Shown here piece by piece: positions 36,198-44,579 of a DNA stretch of 53,397 bases (within the stretch, counting starts at the first letter, position 1; each line of letters starts with the position of its first letter). Under the pieces are notes generated by a model that worked only from the letters and a program-made list of their open reading frames with translations, ran no database searches and was not told the DNA's origin. This stretch comes from Verrucomicrobiota bacterium. GTDB taxonomy: Bacteria > Verrucomicrobiota > Verrucomicrobiia > Verrucomicrobiales > Verrucomicrobiaceae. The stretch spans positions 1-53,397 of the forward strand of contig JANYCZ010000050.1 of NCBI GenBank assembly GCA_025360015.1, written 5' to 3'. A program made the position numbers and the translations under genes.

Positions 36198-38026
36198 TGG
36201 GCCTCGGTTGGTACATGCAGCGCTTGCGCTCGATGAGCGTGAGCGAGATCGCTCATCGTGTGTCGGAGCGCTTGGGGCGTGGAAGCGAGATCGCGCATCT
36301 CCGCCGCATCTCCCGCAAGCCATGGGATGGGAGCTTTAACGATTTCCCCAAGCTGCCCTGGCGCGACCGCGTGCCACCCGAGCTGCGCAAGCAATTGGCC
36401 GCAGACGCGGAGAAGCTGATGCGCGGCGAGTGGGACCTCTTTGGCTGGAAGGCTGTCGAAGTGGGCTCACCACCCTGCTGGCACCGCGATGCGACGCTGG
36501 GCGTCGTGATTGATCCCGACATTCCCGCACGCAAGCTGGATCATCGCCATCTGGAGCACGATGCCGATGCACGGACCATCTGGGAGATCAATCGCTGGAG
36601 CGAGATGACACGCATGGCGATGCACAGCGCGCTGAACGGCGACGTGCACGCGATCCGCGTCTCACAGCTCTGGCTCGAAGACTGGTGCGACCGCAACACC
36701 CCAGGGCATGGCATCAACTGGACCAGCCCGCTGGAGGCCGCGCTGCGGCTGATGAACTTCTGCTGGTTCGATGCACTCGTGCGCGGCTGCAATGATCCCG
36801 AACTCGCCCGCAGGCAGGATGAACTAACAGCCCGAATCGTGCCCACGCATGCGTGGTGGATCTGGCAGCGCAGATCATTCGGCTCATCCGCAAACAATCA
36901 TCTCATCGGTGAACTCAGCGCACTGGTGATGGCCATCACGCGCTGGCCCGCTCTGGCGCGCATGATCCCTCCGGCGCAGCATGTGGTGAAACTGCTGGAG
37001 CACGAGATTTTACAGCAGTTCGCCACCGATGGCGGCAACAAGGAGCAGGCGCTGCATTACCACCTCTTCGCCTGGGAAATGTGCTGGCACGCAGGCATGG
37101 CGGCGGGCGGCTTCAAAGCGGAAGTCCTCCAGCGCCTGACTCAGGCCGCGCAATACTTCGTGGATGTGGTCGAAGCCCCAGAGTGCTGGGATTTTGGCGA
37201 CTCCGATGATGCTCAAGTACTGCCTCTGCCGCTGAAACGCACGAACTCCGCCGTAGAATTCCGCGGCTGGCTTATGAATCGTGCGGACGGCTCAGTGCTG
37301 CGTTTCTGGCTGGGTGAGCCTCCCAAAGGCGTGAAAGCAGCGATGCGCAGCAAGTGGCTCACACATGCGCAAAGCGGCCAGGCCATCTGGCGCGATGCAC
37401 GCTGGACGGTCAGAGCGGATGCCTCCCCCCTCGGGCTGGGCAGCATGGCAGCCCACGGCCATCTCGATGCGCTGCATGTGTCCCTTTGGTTTGAGCAGCA
37501 TGCGCTCCTCATTGATCCAGGTACAGGCGCATATTATGGGAACCCCGCCTTGCGCGCACGACTGGCCTCATGGGAGGCGCACAATGGGCCCGTGCCAGAC
37601 GCAGGCCACCACACTCCCCGGCGCATGGGCGCGTTTTTGTGGGCGCAGCATCATGACAAGCCAGGCCTGGAAATCAGCGATGACATCTGCGTGATGAGCT
37701 TTGGCGGCGAGGTTCGTCGAACACAGCGCGCCGTGCATGCCGCCCAGGATTATGTGGAGATCTGCGATGAGGTCGGCCGCGAGAGCCACGTAGTCACTTG
37801 GCAGCTCGCGCCCGGCTGGCGCATCGATCAGGAGCGCAAGAACGGCTTCGTCTGCCGCCATGCCGAGTCCATTCCCGTGCATGCCACACTGAATGGCGAT
37901 GCCATTGAACAGTGGGAAATCGTCGAGCGCGAGGCCTCGCCGCACTTCCGTGAACTCCTGACAACGCAGGCCGTAAAGATCACCTTTCGCGGCACACTGA
38001 CCACTATCTGGCGCAAGGCGGGGTGA
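36197..38026 (+). CDS. Heparinase II/III-family protein
   Basis: 609-residue protein of the alginate lyase/heparinase II-III type. Residues 40-345 form the helical toroid (INRWSEMTRMAMHSAL, WTSPLEAALRLMNFCW, SANNHLIGELSAL, EQALHYHLFAWEMCW). The C-terminal half is the beta-sandwich domain (MAAHGHLDALHVSLWFEQHALLIDPGTGAYYG). The usual catalytic candidates are present: NNH at 233-235, Y288 and H422. No signal peptide is apparent, which is common for this subgroup in polysaccharide loci; it may trim or modify an acidic glycan. It overlaps the oxidoreductase by one base and is the last gene of the block. Confidence 0.88.
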   Translation: MGLGWYMQRLRSMSVSEIAHRVSERLGRGSEIAHLRRISRKPWDGSFNDFPKLPWRDRVPPELRKQLAADAEKLMRGEWDLFGWKAVEVGSPPCWHRDATLGVVIDPDIPARKLDHRHLEHDADARTIWEINRWSEMTRMAMHSALNGDVHAIRVSQLWLEDWCDRNTPGHGINWTSPLEAALRLMNFCWFDALVRGCNDPELARRQDELTARIVPTHAWWIWQRRSFGSSANNHLIGELSALVMAITRWPALARMIPPAQHVVKLLEHEILQQFATDGGNKEQALHYHLFAWEMCWHAGMAAGGFKAEVLQRLTQAAQYFVDVVEAPECWDFGDSDDAQVLPLPLKRTNSAVEFRGWLMNRADGSVLRFWLGEPPKGVKAAMRSKWLTHAQSGQAIWRDARWTVRADASPLGLGSMAAHGHLDALHVSLWFEQHALLIDPGTGAYYGNPALRARLASWEAHNGPVPDAGHHTPRRMGAFLWAQHHDKPGLEISDDICVMSFGGEVRRTQRAVHAAQDYVEICDEVGRESHVVTWQLAPGWRIDQERKNGFVCRHAESIPVHATLNGDAIEQWEIVEREASPHFRELLTTQAVKITFRGTLTTIWRKAG

Positions 38027-38055
38027 CGGGCGTCACCATTTTCGAAACAAGCGCA

Positions 38056-38084
38056 AGGCGCGGGAGATTCTCCCGCGCCTTTTT
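38056..38084 (+). terminator. Rho-independent terminator of the polysaccharide block
   Basis: A 10-bp perfect stem (AGGCGCGGGA, 38056-38065, with TCCCGCGCCT, 38071-38080) and a short loop are followed by a T-run (38081-38084). It lies 30 bases after the heparinase stop and just before the end of the convergent solute-binding protein gene. Confidence 0.9.
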
Positions 38085-38089
38085 CATTT

Positions 38090-39718
38090 TCACGGCTTCA
38101 ACTCCACCGCCTTGTAGCACCGGTGGTCGAGCAAGGAGGGCAGCAGGCCCTTGACCTCGGGGCGCATCAGATAGGAGTGCGTGTACCAATAGACCGGCAG
38201 CATGGGGGCTTCGTTGAGCAGAAGGGTTTCGGCCTCGCTGAGGATTCGTAGACGTTTGCCGACATCAGCCTCACGGAAGCTTTGCAGGATCAGTTCATCA
38301 TAGCGTTTGCTGCCCCAGCCCGTGTTGTTGTTGCCATCGCCAGTTTGCCAGATGGTGAGGAACGTGGAGGGGTCGAGATAGTCACCCACCCAGCCGAAGC
38401 GGGCGATCTGATAATCGAACCTTCGCTGGGATTCGAGATAGACACCCCAGTCCTGGTTCAGCACCCCGGCAGGAATATGAAGATGCTCTTTCCACATGGC
38501 CTGCACGGCCTCCGCGAGCGAGCGATGGGCCTCGCTCGTATTGATGAGGATATCGAACGCCGGAAACCCCTTGCCGTCGGGGAAGCCAGCCTCGGCCAGC
38601 AGCCGCCGCGCCTCGGCGGGATCGAAGCGCATGATGTTTGGGACTTTGTAGTCGGCATTGCAACCCGGTGGCGTCAGGCCAGTGGCAGGCTGCTGGCCAG
38701 CACGCAGAATATTCCGCGTGATGCTTTCGCGGTCGATCGCCAGGGCCAGGGCGCGACGTACCAGCGGATTGTCGAAAGGCTTTTTTGTCGTGTTGCAGCG
38801 GTACATATACACGCTCAGGAGCGGGTCATTGTGATAGTAGGGTGACTTGCTCTCGCTGTAGGCAGGTATCTTGGACAGCGGCACGGTCAGAGTGAGGTGG
38901 AGCTGGCCGTCATGAAAGGCGAGTTCCTCCGTGGTGTCGCTCGAGATGGGCAGGAAGATGATGCCGTTGAGCTTGACGGTGGCGGCGTCCCAGTAATGCG
39001 GATTGCGCTCCACTTCCAGCGCCTGGTTCACCTCCCAGCTTTTAAGTTTGAAAGGTCCGTTGCAGACCATGTTCGCCGGCCGCGTCCAGCGGGTGTTGCG
39101 GTCCGTCATCTTGCCAAATTTTTCGATGGCCTGCTTCGGCAGGGGGAACCACGCGTAATGTTTGATCATGCTGGGCAGATAGGGCGCAGGTCCTTTCAGG
39201 GTGATCTGCAAGGTCAGCGGATCGAGTGCCTTCACACCGACCTGGGAGAAGTCTCTGATCTTGCCCGTGTGATACTCCTCGGCGTTGAGCATCGGGTACA
39301 GCATGCTCGCGTAGTCCGCCCCGAGCTGCGCGGTGAGCATGCGCTGGTAGGAGTAGAGAAAGTCCGCAGCAGTCAGGGCTGTGCCATCGCTCCATTGACC
39401 CTGCGGTTGGAGCTTGAAAGTCCAGACGGTGTAGTTGTCAGAGCTCCAGGAAGCCGCTGCTCCGGGCGCGTCACCATCAGGCTTGCCAGCCGCCGGGGCG
39501 ATCAGTCCTTCGAAGAGCGACTGAAAGATGAAATGCTCCGGCTGGCCACTGGCGAGATGTGGATCCAGCGTGGCTGGATCGCTGCCATTGCCCACCAGCA
39601 GAATGCCAGCGCGAGTGGCCGTCTCCACCCGCGTGGGCCGGTGCGTGCGGACATGGTGAAACCACGCGATGCCGCCAATGGCGGCGGCGAGAATCAGGAC
39701 ACGAAAAAACCAGCGCAT
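38090..39718 (-). CDS. Peptide ABC transporter solute-binding protein (OppA/SBP family 5)
   Basis: Extracytoplasmic binding protein of the peptide/nickel/opine type, 542 residues. The N-terminal hydrophobic segment (MRWFFRVLILAAAIGGIAWF) could be an uncleaved anchor or signal. Family features are GSDPATLDPHLASGQPEHFIFQSLFEGL, WTFKLQPQGQWSDGTALTAADFLYSYQRM, NPLVRRALALAIDRESI, FDPAEARRLLAEAGFPDG and YQIARFGWVGDYLDPSTFL. The start at 39718 gives the better anchor; an ATG at 39745 adds nine residues. The permease genes lie upstream on the same strand, separated by a small secreted-protein gene. It ends against the terminator of the polysaccharide block. Confidence 0.92.
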   Translation of the reverse strand: MRWFFRVLILAAAIGGIAWFHHVRTHRPTRVETATRAGILLVGNGSDPATLDPHLASGQPEHFIFQSLFEGLIAPAAGKPDGDAPGAAASWSSDNYTVWTFKLQPQGQWSDGTALTAADFLYSYQRMLTAQLGADYASMLYPMLNAEEYHTGKIRDFSQVGVKALDPLTLQITLKGPAPYLPSMIKHYAWFPLPKQAIEKFGKMTDRNTRWTRPANMVCNGPFKLKSWEVNQALEVERNPHYWDAATVKLNGIIFLPISSDTTEELAFHDGQLHLTLTVPLSKIPAYSESKSPYYHNDPLLSVYMYRCNTTKKPFDNPLVRRALALAIDRESITRNILRAGQQPATGLTPPGCNADYKVPNIMRFDPAEARRLLAEAGFPDGKGFPAFDILINTSEAHRSLAEAVQAMWKEHLHIPAGVLNQDWGVYLESQRRFDYQIARFGWVGDYLDPSTFLTIWQTGDGNNNTGWGSKRYDELILQSFREADVGKRLRILSEAETLLLNEAPMLPVYWYTHSYLMRPEVKGLLPSLLDHRCYKAVELKP

Positions 39719-39824
39719 GTTCAAACATGACACGAAGCTCCTCATTCGTGCAACGAAGCATCAATAAAACGGCCTCGCCATGCACAGGCGAGGCCGCGTG
39801 GCCACTCATCAGATTTCCGCGCTA

Positions 39825-40175
39825 CTACCTGCAGAAACCATGATGGTGATGGCTGTAACCGCGCTGATAACCGTAGCCGGTATTATTGTAGCCTGAGTTA
39901 TAGCCATTGAAGCCAAGGTTGATGTTGGGCTGCACATACACAGGACGCGCTGCGTTGTAGCCGTTGTAGCCATACTGGGACCCCTGAGTGATCCACTGGC
40001 CCACCGGGCGGCCGTAGCCGTCATAGCCAGTGACCTGATAAACGGCGACGATGGGCGAGCCGTAGGGTGTGTAGCCAACAATGCGGGTCTCGCCCTGGCA
40101 TTCAGCTTTGGCGTTGGAGGGAGCTGCGAAACCAAGGACAGCGGCTGCAGCGAGAACTGAGAAGAGTGTTTTCAT
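39825..40175 (-). CDS. Small secreted Gly/Tyr/Asn-rich protein
   Basis: 116 residues with a clear signal peptide (MKTLFSVLAAAAVLGFAAPSNAKA). The mature part has two cysteines (one near the N-terminus, one in the final HHHHGFCR) and is strongly enriched in Tyr, Gly and Asn, for example QYGYNGYNAARPVYVQPN and GFNGYNSGYNNTGYGYQRGY. A four-His cluster near the C-terminus could bind metal. It is low-complexity, with no recognised domain. It is placed between permease and binding-protein genes on the same strand, but gaps of 78 and 106 bases suggest its own transcript; function unknown. Confidence 0.7.
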   Translation of the reverse strand: MKTLFSVLAAAAVLGFAAPSNAKAECQGETRIVGYTPYGSPIVAVYQVTGYDGYGRPVGQWITQGSQYGYNGYNAARPVYVQPNINLGFNGYNSGYNNTGYGYQRGYSHHHHGFCR

Positions 40176-40253
40176 TGGAGAGTGGAATTTGTATCCACAT
40201 TCTCTGACGTGCCGCTTGTCTGGCTATTCAGCCTGCACGAAATATTTTTTCAA

Positions 40254-41123
40254 TCACTGCTGCGACATCGACTTGGGATCAAACGCATCGCGCAGGCCAT
40301 CGCCCAGCAGATTCAGCGCGAGCAGCGTCGTGGAAAAAAAGATGCCTGGGTACAGCAGCAGCCAGGGGTAGCTCTCCATTGAGTTCGCCCCCTCGCGAAT
40401 CAGCACTCCCCAGCTCGCATCCGGCGGCTGAATGCCAAGGCCGAGAAAGCTCAGCGCCGCCTCCAGCAGCATGACTCCCGGCACGGTCAGGCTGGCGTAG
40501 ATGATGACCGGTCCCATCACGTTCGGCAGCAGGTGTTTCCACACGATGTGCCAGAAGCCCGCACCGCAGGCCCGCGCCGCGATGATGAACTCAAGATTCT
40601 TCAGCGCCAGCACTTGCCCGCGCACCACCCGCGCCATCGTCAGCCATTCCACCGCGCCGATGGCCACAAAGATGAGCCAAAACTCACGCCCGACGATGGC
40701 CATGAGCAGGATGACAAAGTTGATGAAGGGAAACGCATACAGGATGTCCACGATGCGCATCATAGTCGCATCCGTGCGCCCACCCGCCAGGCCGGAAATC
40801 ATGCCGTACAGCACGCCGATGATCACCGCCACCGCCGTGGCCAGCAGGCCGACTTCCAAAGACACACGCCCTCCGTGCAGAATGCGTGTCAGCATGTCGC
40901 GTCCCAGCGGGTCGGTGCCCAGCCAGTGCGCCCTGCTGGGGTCTGTAGCCTTGAGTTCCAGATCCTGCTGTGACTGATCATAAGGCGACAGCTCAGGGCC
41001 GATGAAACACAGCAGCACCAGCGTGATGAGAAATCCCAGCGCCCACGCATTCATTCGCTGCCGCATCAGCCGCCGCCACGCGGCCTGCATGGGAGAAAGA
41101 CTCTGGTTCGTCCGGCTGCTCAT
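40254..41123 (-). CDS. ABC transporter permease, OppC/DppC type
   Basis: 289-residue inner-membrane permease with six hydrophobic helices and the N-terminal OppC region (FIGPELSPYDQSQQDL ... HWLGTDPLGRDMLTRILHGGRVSL). The cytoplasmic EAA loop that contacts the ATPase is AARACGAGFWHIVWKHLLPNV. Further family motifs are EAALSFLGLGIQPPDASWG and the C-terminal LNLLGDGLRDAFDPK. It overlaps the OppB-like gene by ATGA (41120-41123). No ATP-binding subunit gene (OppD/OppF) is found in the window. Confidence 0.93.
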   Translation of the reverse strand: MSSRTNQSLSPMQAAWRRLMRQRMNAWALGFLITLVLLCFIGPELSPYDQSQQDLELKATDPSRAHWLGTDPLGRDMLTRILHGGRVSLEVGLLATAVAVIIGVLYGMISGLAGGRTDATMMRIVDILYAFPFINFVILLMAIVGREFWLIFVAIGAVEWLTMARVVRGQVLALKNLEFIIAARACGAGFWHIVWKHLLPNVMGPVIIYASLTVPGVMLLEAALSFLGLGIQPPDASWGVLIREGANSMESYPWLLLYPGIFFSTTLLALNLLGDGLRDAFDPKSMSQQ

Positions 41124-42040
41124 GCCTGCAGTCGGATGCGTGGGTTGAGCGCGGCCTGCAAAATGTCCACCAGCAGATTAAAGCTGACGATGAGTGCGGC
41201 AAAAAAAGTGGATAGGGCAATCGTGAGCGGAATGTCTTTGTTGACGGCGGCGGAGACAAAAAACTGACCCAGGCCTGGAAGCTGGAACACCGTTTCCACA
41301 ATGAACGAACCCGTGAGCAGACCCGCCGCAGCAGGCCCGAGAAAATTCAGCACCGGCAGGCTGGCAAGTTTCATCGCATGCAAAAACACCACTGATGCCT
41401 CACTGGCCCCCTTGGCCCGTGCCGTGCGGATGAATTCCTGGGCCAGCGTTTCGCGCAGACTGCCGCGCATGAGCCGCGCAATGTAGGCGCTGTAGATGAT
41501 GCCCAGCGTGAGCGCGGGCAGCACCCAGTCTGAGGCGTCAAACCATCCGGAAGCATTGAACCAGCGCAGCTTGAGGCCGAAGAGCAGGGCAATCAGCGGC
41601 CCCATCACCATGCTCGGTGCGCAGATGCCCAGCGTGGCCGCCAGTGTACTCGTGCGATCTTCGAGCGTGTTGGGCCGCAGCGCAGCCAGCGCTCCCAGCG
41701 GCACACCGATGGCCAGCGCAATCAGCAGCGCCGCGCCACCCACCGCAGCGGAGACTGGAAAGCCCGAAGCGATGATCTCGTCCACGCCCCGCCCCTTGTA
41801 GTGGTAGGACTCCGGCAGGTTCAGCGTGGCGTAATGTTTGAACTGCAGTCCGAGCTGTGCCAGCCAGGGCTTGTCTAGGCCATAGTATTCATCTTGCGCC
41901 TTCTGGGCTTCTTTGCTGATGAAGCGCTCACTCCGCACCGAGCCGCCAGGAACCATCTTTGACAGCGCAAACGTGATGGTGATCACCGCGAAGATCACGA
42001 TGATGCCTTGCACGATGCGGCTGAGGATGAAGCGGATCAT
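41120..42040 (-). CDS. ABC transporter permease, OppB/DppB type
   Basis: 306-residue partner permease. It starts MIRFILSRIVQGIIVIFAVITITF, the canonical OppB N-terminus. EAA loop IRTARAKGASEASVVFLHAMKLASLPVL and GSFIVETVFQLPGLGQFFVSAAVNKDIPL are diagnostic. A periplasmic loop of about 60 residues lies between helices one and two. It overlaps the creatininase-like gene upstream and the OppC-like gene downstream, both by ATGA, so all three are probably translated from one mRNA. It would import oligopeptides or related amides captured by the binding protein at 38090-39718. Confidence 0.93.
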   Translation of the reverse strand: MIRFILSRIVQGIIVIFAVITITFALSKMVPGGSVRSERFISKEAQKAQDEYYGLDKPWLAQLGLQFKHYATLNLPESYHYKGRGVDEIIASGFPVSAAVGGAALLIALAIGVPLGALAALRPNTLEDRTSTLAATLGICAPSMVMGPLIALLFGLKLRWFNASGWFDASDWVLPALTLGIIYSAYIARLMRGSLRETLAQEFIRTARAKGASEASVVFLHAMKLASLPVLNFLGPAAAGLLTGSFIVETVFQLPGLGQFFVSAAVNKDIPLTIALSTFFAALIVSFNLLVDILQAALNPRIRLQA

Positions 42041-42813
42041 TTCGATTTCTCGTAAAGATTGCTGATATCCACGGCGGCGAGTTCGATCAAGTACGTCGCG
42101 ACTTTGGCCCCCAGCGCTTCAAAGTACCGCCTGCCTTTCTCCGCCGTGCTGTGCTGCGGATCACCCGAGCCGGTGTCGTTGGTGGCCTTCGTCCACGCAC
42201 GCTGTGCCCAGGCCCATTTTTCGTTGATGGCCTTCAGCTTCCATCGGTTGTCAGTGCCTGGCCCCCACTCGGATTTCGGCAGCACCAGATGGGGATGGAA
42301 ATGCAGCATGAGACTCGTTTCACGCTCATCAGCGTGATCGCCGATGGTGGTGAAAATGTCATCGCCCTTCACCGCCTGAAACCAGGACACCGTGGAGAGA
42401 AACATCTTCGGGTGCTTCGCCTGCAGCTCACGCAGCATCTGGCGGAAGTCATTGCCGCCATGCCCGTTGAGGATGACAAACTTCATCACACCCACACCTT
42501 CCAGACTGCTGATGACGTCTTCCAGCACCATCATCTGCGTGGTAGGATTCATGTTGATGCAGAAGGGCACATCAAGCTGTCCCGTCTGCACGCCAAATGG
42601 CATGTTCGGCAGGATGGCCACCTTCGCCCCCGCCTCCCACGCGATGCGCCCCGCCTCTGCGGCGATGGCGTCGTTCTGCAGCGAATCCGTGGCGTAGGGC
42701 AGGTGCCAGTTATGCGCCTCGGTGGCTCCCCACGGCAGCACCGCCGCTTCATAGTGCGTGGCTTTGACGTTCTTCCAGTTCGTTTCAGCGATGATCCAGG
42801 GTCTCGGGCTCAT
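42037..42813 (-). CDS. Creatininase-family amidohydrolase
   Basis: Metal-dependent amidohydrolase of the creatininase superfamily (258 aa; includes creatininase and mycofactocin/F420-type peptidases). The metal-binding N-terminal motif is TEAHNWHLPYATD (E32, H34, H37, D43). The second site is VILNGHGGNDFRQM. Further conserved parts are ILPNMPFGVQTGQLD and DHADERETSLMLHF. I start at the ATG at 42813 (MSPRPWIIAE); one at 42822 adds three residues. It overlaps the OppB-like gene by ATGA, implying it acts on a compound brought in by this transporter; the true substrate is unknown. Confidence 0.9.
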   Translation of the reverse strand: MSPRPWIIAETNWKNVKATHYEAAVLPWGATEAHNWHLPYATDSLQNDAIAAEAGRIAWEAGAKVAILPNMPFGVQTGQLDVPFCINMNPTTQMMVLEDVISSLEGVGVMKFVILNGHGGNDFRQMLRELQAKHPKMFLSTVSWFQAVKGDDIFTTIGDHADERETSLMLHFHPHLVLPKSEWGPGTDNRWKLKAINEKWAWAQRAWTKATNDTGSGDPQHSTAEKGRRYFEALGAKVATYLIELAAVDISNLYEKSK

Positions 42814-42890
42814 GCACGGCATGTAAAAGAGGCAAACGCTTGATGCAACGTCCGACAAACTCAGCCACAAGGAACGTTTCTCTCCGCCCC

Positions 42891-44219
42891 ATGCTTCGCA
42901 CGCTGCTTTTCCTTGCCCTCACAGCCTTTGCCGCCGCTGCCGAGATTTCATTCTCGAAGCAGATCGCGCCGATTTTGATCGATCAATGCATGGAGTGTCA
43001 TCGCTCCGGCAAGGCCAAAGGCGGCTACCGCTTGGACACAGCCGAGCTCATGCTCAAAGCTGGCGATAGCAAGGCTGCGCCGTTAGTGGCGGGCAAGCCC
43101 GAAGACAGCGAACTCTACCGCCTCATCGCTACGCATGAGGAAGACGACCGCATGCCCAAGAAGGCCGATGCACTGCCCGAAAAAGACACGAAGCTCATTC
43201 GTGAGTGGATCGCCAGCGGGGCCAAGATGGACGTGGCAGACAAAAAAACAGCTCTTCGCGCCATTGTTCCCGACCAGGAAAAAGCCCGCGCACCCGAGAA
43301 ATATCCACGCCCGCTGCCAGTCACCGCCCTGGCCCTGAGCCCCACCGGCAGCACGCTGGCATGCAGCGGCTATTTTGAAACCACCCTCTGGGAAACAGCC
43401 ACCGGAAAACTCACCGCGCGCATCGACAGCCTGCCCGAACGCATCCTCGCGCTGGCCTGGATCGCCGAAAATCAACTCGCGGTCGCCGGCGGTGTCCCTG
43501 GGCGCGCAGGTGAAGTCTGGCTGGTGAATCCCTCTCACCCAAAGGAGCGCAAACGTCTGGCCACTACACGAGATTGCGTGCTCGCCATGGTGGCCAGCCC
43601 GGATGGCAAGCTGCTCGCCTGTGGCGGCGCGGACAATTTGGTGCAATGTTTTGAGCTGCCCTCCGGCAAACTGAGATGGCAGATCGAGCCGCATGCCGAC
43701 TGGATCATGGGCATGGCCTTTTCTCCCGACAGCCAGCACATCGCCACCGCCAGCCGTGACCGCACAGCCAAGCGCATCGACGCCGCCACCGGCGAAATTG
43801 AGGCGACCTTCGCCGCGCACGATTGCGCGGTGCTTAGCGTGACCTTTTCGCCAGACAGCAAAGACATCCTCAGCGGTGATGTGGAGGGCGAGATTCGCCG
43901 CTGGGACCGCAACGGCGATGGTAAAAAAGACACCACAATGCGCCCGGGTGGTCGCACCGAAGTGCTCGCGCTGGGCTTTTTCGACCCCGAAACACCGCTT
44001 GCTGCCCTGGGTAATGGCGCAGTGGTTTCCGTCGATGTGAAAAGCCGTAGGACCAAAGACAAGATCACCCGCTATGAGGATCGCGTAAACGTGCTGCTGG
44101 TGCAGCGCATCGACAAAACCGTGCGCATCATCACCGGCTGCCACGATGGCAAGGTGCGCATCAGCGAGATCGGCAAGCCAGAGCCGCTGTTGCAATTCGT
44201 CGCGGCACCGGGATGGTAG
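42891..44219 (+). CDS. Planctomycete-type cytochrome c fused to WD40 repeats
   Basis: Exported 442-residue protein. A signal peptide (MLRTLLFLALTAFAAAA) precedes a cytochrome c domain with heme motif CMECH (33-37) and a probable axial Met in DDRMPKKAD. Then comes a WD40 beta-propeller with repeated units such as PVTALALSPTGSTLACSGYF, VLAMVASPDGKLLACGGADN, IMGMAFSPDSQHIATASRD and VLSVTFSPDSKDILSGDVEG. Such fusions are abundant in Planctomycetes and Verrucomicrobia; their reaction is not established, and a periplasmic redox or scaffold role is inferred. The ATG at 42891 gives the signal peptide. It is followed after six bases by the two-TM gene. Confidence 0.9.
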   Translation: MLRTLLFLALTAFAAAAEISFSKQIAPILIDQCMECHRSGKAKGGYRLDTAELMLKAGDSKAAPLVAGKPEDSELYRLIATHEEDDRMPKKADALPEKDTKLIREWIASGAKMDVADKKTALRAIVPDQEKARAPEKYPRPLPVTALALSPTGSTLACSGYFETTLWETATGKLTARIDSLPERILALAWIAENQLAVAGGVPGRAGEVWLVNPSHPKERKRLATTRDCVLAMVASPDGKLLACGGADNLVQCFELPSGKLRWQIEPHADWIMGMAFSPDSQHIATASRDRTAKRIDAATGEIEATFAAHDCAVLSVTFSPDSKDILSGDVEGEIRRWDRNGDGKKDTTMRPGGRTEVLALGFFDPETPLAALGNGAVVSVDVKSRRTKDKITRYEDRVNVLLVQRIDKTVRIITGCHDGKVRISEIGKPEPLLQFVAAPGW

Positions 44220-44225
44220 CTCGCC

Positions 44226-44579
44226 ATGTTTGAATCACGCACCGACCCTGTTGCCAGCCGTTTCGTTTTTGTGCGGCGGATGATCAAGTTTGCCACCATG
44301 GGGCTCATCGTCTGCGGTGTGGCGCTGGGCATCGGCATTCTGGGCTATCATTACATCGCCAAGTTTAACTGGATCGACAGCCTCTTGAACGCCTCCATGA
44401 TCCTGGGCGGCATGGGGCCCATGGGAGATCTGCCCTCGGACGCCGCCAAGATCTTCGCCTCATTCTACGCCCTCTTCAGCGGCCTGGTGTTCATCTCAGT
44501 TATGGGCATCGTGCTCGCACCAGCGGCACACCGGGCGTTGCATCTGTTTCATATGGATGAGGAAGATCAAAAATCATGA
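44226..44579 (+). CDS. Two-TM ion-channel-like membrane protein
   Basis: 117 residues. TM1 spans about 19-41, a short re-entrant-like segment (NWIDSLLNASMILGGMGPMG) about 48-67, and TM2 about 76-100, followed by an acidic cytoplasmic tail. The spacing and the GDLPSDAAKIFASFYALFSG segment after the loop resemble the pore module of 2TM potassium channels (where GYGD-x-x-P is expected), but the selectivity filter TVGYG is absent and replaced by GGMGPMG. I therefore call it channel-like and do not claim potassium selectivity. It overlaps the next gene by ATGA. Confidence 0.7.
   Translation: MFESRTDPVASRFVFVRRMIKFATMGLIVCGVALGIGILGYHYIAKFNWIDSLLNASMILGGMGPMGDLPSDAAKIFASFYALFSGLVFISVMGIVLAPAAHRALHLFHMDEEDQKS

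Noticed and set aside
39825..40135. His-rich or Ser/Thr-rich proteins in alternative frames at the small secreted protein
   Set aside because: Only the frame starting at 40175 has a signal peptide; the others are shifted readings of the same repetitive DNA.
43083..44195. 370-residue antisense open frame across the cytochrome-WD40 gene
   Set aside because: Composition mirrors the plus-strand gene, which has a clear signal peptide, heme motif and WD40 units.
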